Below, one piece after another: positions 56,640-64,000 of a DNA stretch of 64,000 nt. The DNA is taken from NCBI GenBank assembly GCA_013433145.1, contig CM024174.1, positions 11,227,484 to 11,291,483 on the forward strand. The letters are read 5' to 3'. The position numbers and the translations under genes are program-made. The stretch comes from Ascaris suum (lineage: Eukaryota; Nematoda; Chromadorea; Rhabditida; Ascarididae). How positions within the stretch are numbered: position 1 is the first letter of the stretch; the number at the start of each line of letters is the position of its first letter. The notes under the pieces are model-generated. The model had not been told where the DNA came from, did no database searches, and saw nothing but the letters and a program-made list of their open reading frames with translations.

Positions 56640-58990
56640 TTCCTAAGAAGCGTTTAACGATCGAAATTATTGAACAACTCGGAAGCACATCATAAGTCAC
56701 ATATCATTCATTTCGTCAGGGACCATCCTATAGAAGTTCACTCTAGTTTTTCTAAGATTTATTTGTCTCGTAACTCATCTATATTTTAGATTTATTTATT
56801 CTTCACTTCATCATTATTTATTTCAGCATTTAATACATTTTCTTGAATAACGATAGAGTTCAATGCATGAGTTTCTCTCGATGCACTTCATCTAAATGTT
56901 TGCCGAACTAGGTGATCCTAAGTGCTGTTGGCGAGGATAACATGAATATTGGGTACAACTATAAATGATATGTGTCAGATACCATAACGAATTACTATAT
57001 GATAATTCACAACCTAGCTAGTAAGAACGAAACAAATCACTCTTGCTTTAAGATACCACAGTCTACACCGCTGACCTTCACATACTGCATGAAGAAAAAA
57101 GCAACAGATTCTTAACCTTTACACTTATTATCATTACTAAATGCACGGAAAGGAAAAATCCCCAGGTAAATATTGTGGCCACCAACTATATTTGGCCAAA
57201 ATTATAGCAAATTTAGCTAGAACTACGAATACAAATAGATGCAAACACTTTGAATGTGAACAGTTTCGACTACGTAAAAAATTGCATTTATGCAAATTAT
57301 CCGCTCATTTCGAGCAAGTTTTGAATAAACGATTAGAAAAGAAATCGAGCAGTTCATATAGCGCTTTAACTGACATGAGATTGCAATTTCTCTGTGAATC
57401 GATATAGTTCGTTGTGGAATGAAGAGAATTGCATAAAATTATTCACTGCTAATAGTATGCTCCAATTTCGGATCTATTTCCTCTTCACCTCAATGAAGCT
57501 TTATATCCCCTATTCCAAAGATCTACTCTTTCTTTAACAAGCTTCTTGTGATCATCCAATATATATCATTTCTCGACTATATTTTATTCTATCCATTAAG
57601 GCGATAACGTTAGTATCTCATTCGTTTCGAATTTTCGAATGCATCGTTATTGAACGAAATGCACTAAAAGACAAATTACTGTGCAATATAACTTCAAAAA
57701 AAACAGCGAAATTTATTAATTTTTCTCGTCGCCAAATACGAAATACATCAAATTATCACATAATAAACAAAAATAGCAAATTGAATAAAATTTAATTTTA
57801 TAATTAATACCAAAGAAAACGAAAAAAAGCGTTTTAAAAAAAAGAAAATCGAATTATTATATACGAATAAATAAAAATTCAAAATCACTTGAATAAAAAT
57901 CATTCGATTAATTCGCAAACATCACCATCGTAAAAAATCTTTAATGAATTGCGAAAAAAATTATCCTCGCACCTCTTTTGAAAAAGGAAGTGAAAAACTT
58001 AAAAACTTTGTAAGCGTAAAAAAATTATTCCCATAACTTTGAAGATTATCCTCATAATTCAAAAAAAAAAAAAAAAAAATCAAAATTTACCATCTCACTT
58101 TATAAATACAAATCGACGATAAAACAAATCTAGAAGAAGCTCATCGAAGTGGAAAAGATTATTTGCTATAAAGAAGCAAAATAGTTTTAGAATTACTCAT
58201 AACTATGAAAAAATATGCCAAAAAATATTCGAATAAATTGCGATAGAAATTTCGAAAAAAGTATAGAGTAATGACAAACGCTTAGATTGCTCTTGAAATT
58301 TTGCTTATAAGAAAAGAAAAATTCAATTTATGCTATGAGGCAATAACGTCTAAGTAACACTATTCATTTGGTTATTTATTAATTTGCTCATCACAATCTA
58401 ACCTTGTATAATGAAAAAAAAAATTTTTTTTTCATGAAAAATTTGAATTTTTAAAAATTCAAAATTTTGCAAAAAAAAAACCGATAAATTTTATCACATT
58501 TCTCGAATTTTTTCACATTTTCCATAAGAATATTGAGGAAATTTTTGCAAAAAAAAATCAATAAAATATTCTTATTTAAAGTATGTTTAAAATAATCTAT
58601 GAGAAGAATTACGCTGCTACTAATGAGCAATCGATCATCAAATGATGACAGATCGAATCAATGAAACGAACTAAATGCCGCAAATCAAACGAACAAATTT
58701 GAAATAAATGAAATAAAAGAAGCTTAAAATAATGGTATTTTATACCAATAGACCACTAAAGGAATGATAATTTATCGATGCAATGAAATGAGCAATAGAT
58801 TTGGGAACAATCGCATATTGACTTATATAGAATCCTATGATAAAAAAAAAAGGAAACTATAAGACAGCAAAATAAAAATATTTGAAGAGAAAAATTAAAA
58901 AGAATTGAATTCATAGGAAATAGGATATATATTTTGAAAATAATTTTTAGAAATATAGAATTTGAATATCTCACAGAAAGAAAGAAATAA
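56640..58990. other. AT-rich stretch without supported genes
   Basis: An 88-codon plus frame at 57141-57407 (Cys/His/Lys-rich, no splice partners) is unconvincing. The rest, 57.6-59.0 kb, is A-rich with many poly-A runs. Confidence 0.5.
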
Positions 58991-59031
58991 TTTCACAAGT
59001 TTGAGTTTATTGTATCATAAATTTTTGCTGA

Positions 59032-59226
59032 ATGACTTATATCGAAAGTGGAAATGAAATGGTGATGAATACGGCGATCGGATCGCTCGTTTCTCAATCA
59101 ATTAATCCTCAAATTGAAGACCCGTTGGTCGGCTTCGCTTTCTCTTCGATGGATCGATTACCGAATGATTTTCACCCTTCAATTATTGTGCTATATATTC
59201 GTTTATTGATAATTAATAGTAATTGA
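59032..59226 (+). CDS. Possible short protein-coding exon, unrecognised
   Basis: ATG-initiated 64-codon frame (MTYIESGNEMVMNTAIGSLV, later DPLVGFAFSSMDRLPNDFHP) with natural composition. A consensus donor GTAAGT lies just after its stop codon (59229), which is unusual for a coding exon and could instead mean an upstream leader ORF in an mRNA starting here. No family recognised. Confidence 0.25.
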   Translation: MTYIESGNEMVMNTAIGSLVSQSINPQIEDPLVGFAFSSMDRLPNDFHPSIIVLYIRLLIINSN

Positions 59227-59697
59227 AGGTAAGTACCATTTCTACTTATTAAAATACTCTATAGTAGTTGAGTTCATCGCATAGCATATCAACAAATTAT
59301 GCATCAAATGCTATGTCTCTAGTTGAAATAAAAGCATTTCGGAACATCAATAATCATTTTCGAATAAACTTTTAACGAAAAATGTCATTGCGTTTACAGT
59401 CTAACTAATGGATCATTTTGTATACTTCCCAACACCATATTATAAAGGTATGACAGTGAAATATAGAGTCAAATAGACCTAAATTGTCTACGGCAAGAAA
59501 TATAAGCACAACATAATTTCGCCAAGAACAATAAAATTTGGTCTCTTAAACTCATATTTCATTTATCGTTTCCGTAAAAATGTAAAAATAATACAACGCA
59601 CTAAATTTGTATCAACAAATACTCTCAAACAAATGAACAAATAACTATCTTTATGCTGGATTTTCGAGTGAATTAAAAAAGAGCATCATTTAGGCAA

Positions 59698-59967
59698 ATG
59701 TCACTGCTTCAGCAAATTACCAATGGTACATCGCGGGAAACTATAGTTAGAATGAAATCAAACATATCGATCATGTACGGCACCGATTTGTTCTCAACTC
59801 TTAGAGGTTTTCTTGCTCAAAAACTTTCATACTGTGTGAATAAATCTGAGGTCGTTTTAAGCATAAAAACTCGACACGTCTCAAGCGAACAAACCTTTTG
59901 CGGAGATTTTTTTGCTTTAAGGGAAACAGGTTTTGAATTCGTTATATCGGCCGCTTTCCGAGCCTGA
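59698..59967 (+). CDS. Possible single-exon ORF, unrecognised
   Basis: An ATG-initiated 89-residue frame (MSLLQQITNGTSRETIVRMK, later MYGTDLFSTLRGFLAQKLSY), longer than expected by chance here and moderately GC-rich. There is no signal peptide, membrane segment or recognised motif. It lies 500 bp upstream of the Cys-rich frame at 60461 on the same strand and could be an exon of the same gene. Confidence 0.25.
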   Translation: MSLLQQITNGTSRETIVRMKSNISIMYGTDLFSTLRGFLAQKLSYCVNKSEVVLSIKTRHVSSEQTFCGDFFALRETGFEFVISAAFRA

Positions 59968-60460
59968 AAGAAGAAAAAAGATAACTGAATAAAAAATAGA
60001 TGAAATCAATTGAAAAGATAACATCCTGAAAACCTTATGTCGCCGTTCCATTCAAGTTTTCCCACTAGTTTCTTACCTATATCTTGCCTTCTATTACAAC
60101 TACACATTTGATGATTTCATTAGCTCATACATAAGGAAAAATTTATTCATTAAATGACTTATCAAATTTTTCAATTTATAATAATATGAAGAAACCGACA
60201 AAAATGTGGAGAGCCATTAGCGCAACAACTGAATCCCTTACAATTCCGTCAATCAAATCGGTTGGTTTCTGAAGTATTTCGAAACGCCAATTTACTGGAT
60301 GTCATCGACATATTTTAAAAAAAAGACTGTTTGCATCAATTTTTCATCGAAAATTTGCTTTGAGGTCAATTTAATCGATTGCAGGTGAAAAAATAAAATT
60401 GCAACTTTATACTTCATTTGAGTGCCGACATTTCAGATCAAAATGGAGCATAACTTATGA

Positions 60461-60862
60461 AATATACAAGCAACTCCCTCCAGTCGTCTTCCGAAAAGCA
60501 ACTGCAGTCAATTCGACAGCGATAAAAAGCCCTCCAGTTTTGCAATAATCAAAAATGAAGGGCTACCTACCTATAAAACTTTCAAGTGCTATTGCAAAAA
60601 CAGCAGCAAAGACTTTCAATTGCTGACTTTTGGACTATCAAAGAAGCGTTGTGGCATTTGCTTTGTTGTTTTGAATTATGCGAAGATAACTATTATGATT
60701 GTTGCATGCAATCACTGTCATAAATCAAATCAACAATACTCCGACGATTATTGCGAAATAAAGAAATCTGAGAAACCGAAATCGCTCGGATGCAATTTCA
60801 AGATACTCTCGACTGCCGCATTTTCACATATTTTGACGAAATCATCTAGAATCGGTTTGTGA
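60461..60862 (+). CDS. 3' exon of a Cys-rich (zinc-ribbon-like) protein
   Basis: 134 consecutive open codons with no ATG until well inside, so this is probably a terminal exon (candidate acceptors CTCCCTCCAG near 60484 and ACTGCAG near 60507). It has three Cys pairs: FKCYCK, then KKRCGICFVV, then IVACNHCHKS fifteen residues later (C-x2-C-x15-C-x2-C). A zinc-ribbon fold with RNA- or protein-binding use is a fair inference; small RNase P/MRP-type subunits have such ribbons, but I cannot place it there. The tail is Lys-rich (CEIKKSEKPKS), then LSTAAFSHILTKSSRIGL and TGA. A second frame (from TTTCAG at 60437) is open for 36 codons over the first part. Confidence 0.45.
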   Translation, partial: NIQATPSSRLPKSNCSQFDSDKKPSSFAIIKNEGLPTYKTFKCYCKNSSKDFQLLTFGLSKKRCGICFVVLNYAKITIMIVACNHCHKSNQQYSDDYCEIKKSEKPKSLGCNFKILSTAAFSHILTKSSRIGL

Positions 60863-61177
60863 GAGCAGGAATCGCGACGAAATCAGTGCTAAATAAGTGA
60901 CGGTAATCGAGAGCAAGGACTCCATATCACTCCCCTAAGTTATCGTCGTATTTAAATTCGCAACGCTGTTTTCGAACGCTGCAATATAGTGGTCGATATC
61001 AACCATATTCATTGGATTGCAATAAAAAATAACTTATTATTTCGATGACTTTTTATTATACGTCATTTTGGACATTCCTTTTGTTAGAGACGCACTCTAC
61101 TCTATGAATATTTGTCATCTCGAAATGGCGTTAAAATGAATGAACAACTCGCAAATTTAAGCGATAAACATACTAAC

Positions 61178-61340
61178 TTTTTTATTTAGTGCCGAAATTG
61201 CAAGGTTAAAGAGCTGTGATATTCGTTGTGGGATATCCTCTTTCAAACGTCTTAAAGATTGCTTTTGAAGCACATAAACGATTGAAACATGATCATTATC
61301 CAATTCTTTCACTTCAAAACTTTCGTTGTCAAATGCCTCT
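61178..61340 (-). CDS. Internal exon of an unrecognised minus-strand gene
   Basis: Acceptor AAAATATTTCAG and donor GTTAGT enclose 163 nt (phase 2 in, 0 out): EAFDNESFEVKELDNDHVSI, then VYVLQKQSLRRLKEDIPQRI and SQLFNLAISALNKK. Fifty-four codons without a stop in AT-rich DNA and clear helix-like composition make this a convincing exon. If the donor is not used, the frame ends nine codons later. Partner exons were not joined: a short frame at about 60945-61020 (NMVDIDHYIAAFENSVANLN) has the wrong phase. Family not recognised. Confidence 0.5.
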
Positions 61341-61344
61341 CTGA

Positions 61345-63735
<2,391 letters not shown>

Positions 63736-63872
63736 TGTTGGGTAACTATAAAAGCATATTACTTTCTAGCACATATACGTTATTCATTTAGCATTCTTGC
63801 TGTGTGACGTGTTGCGTGGCTTTGTGCAATAAAATTCAACTTTGTGGTCATCTAGTGCACTAAACCCCAACA
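63736..63872 (+). mobile_element. 5' LTR of a probable LTR retrotransposon
   Basis: The segment begins TGTTGGG and ends CCCAACA, a perfect 7-bp terminal inverted repeat of the TG...CA type. Inside are TATAAAAG (63747-63754) and AATAAA (63829-63834), the promoter and poly(A) signals expected in an LTR. It is 137 bp long. The sequence just inside (AGCAGGTGGATTGTTGAGG) contains TGG, as a primer-binding site should, but the tRNA is not identified. The 3' LTR and target-site duplication lie beyond the window. Confidence 0.55.
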
Positions 63873-63891
63873 AGCAGGTGGATTGTTGAGG

Positions 63892-64000
63892 ATGGCTACG
63901 CAACATGTGAGCGATTCGACAACACTTGTCGAACAAGTGGAACAGAGAGATACAACACAACAAGGTTGGATTCTTGAAGCAAAATCTTACTTCTCGATAA
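63892..64000 (+). CDS. Start of ORF inside the putative LTR element (gag-like position), partial
   Basis: ATG twenty bases after the putative LTR, then 36 open codons to the window end (MATQHVSDSTTLVEQVEQRD, then TTQQGWILEAKSYFSI). Position just inside a 5' LTR suggests gag, but the sequence itself shows no known motif. The alternative is the first exon of a host gene whose TATA box is at 63747. Confidence 0.45.
   Translation, partial: MATQHVSDSTTLVEQVEQRDTTQQGWILEAKSYFSI

Overview
This is AT-rich (by eye), intron-rich eukaryotic DNA, almost certainly from a nematode. The strongest sign is at 27080-27100: 21 of the 22 bases of the nematode spliced leader SL1. The genes agree with this: a nematode-style LBP/BPI lipid-binding protein and a small tandem CCCH zinc-finger protein of the TIS11/POS-1 kind. 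I cannot fix the species. A clade III (spirurid or filarial-like) worm is an inference from composition and gene content only. I see no bacterial operons, CRISPR array, rRNA or convincing tRNA.

Most real exons lack a start codon or are shorter than 60 codons, so genes were built by hand from splice sites, intron phase and protein likeness. 1-7 kb: somewhat GC-richer sequence with the 3' end of an unrecognised minus-strand gene (1215-1447), another terminal exon near 3.4 kb, a degenerate 50-bp tandem repeat (5751-6045) and one isolated plus-strand exon (6352-6412). 7.6-10.4 kb: a complete five-exon, 191-residue tandem CCCH gene on the minus strand, with a (TA)n tract in the intron between its two fingers. 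12.7 kb: a plus-strand exon matching the C-terminal domain of eIF5A, facing an unrecognised minus-strand exon at 13.1 kb. 15.3 kb: a minus-strand terminal exon. 16.7-20.5 kb (perhaps to 21.0): the 3' part of a minus-strand gene for a Lys/Glu/Gly-rich protein, made of phase-0 exons, two of exactly 54 nt.

22-27.8 kb is very AT-rich, with one possible two-exon plus-strand gene (24492-25195), a hairpin and the SL1 copy. 27.8-44.2 kb is the main feature: a complete 11-exon LBP/BPI gene on the minus strand, predicted at 610 residues, with a signal peptide, both lipid-binding domains and an extra Arg/Ser-rich segment between them. All eleven intron phases agree. 44-64 kb is sparse: a possible secreted Cys-rich product (48015-48990), a 107-bp palindrome at 48.7 kb, a purine tract, unassigned exons at 55-56 and 61.2 kb, a Cys-rich open frame (60461-60862), and at the right edge the start of a probable LTR retrotransposon (63736 onward).

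The genes do not form a pathway. Secure calls are the LBP/BPI and CCCH genes. The eIF5A-like exon, the Lys-rich gene and the LTR are reasonable. Other single exons are weaker and are marked so.
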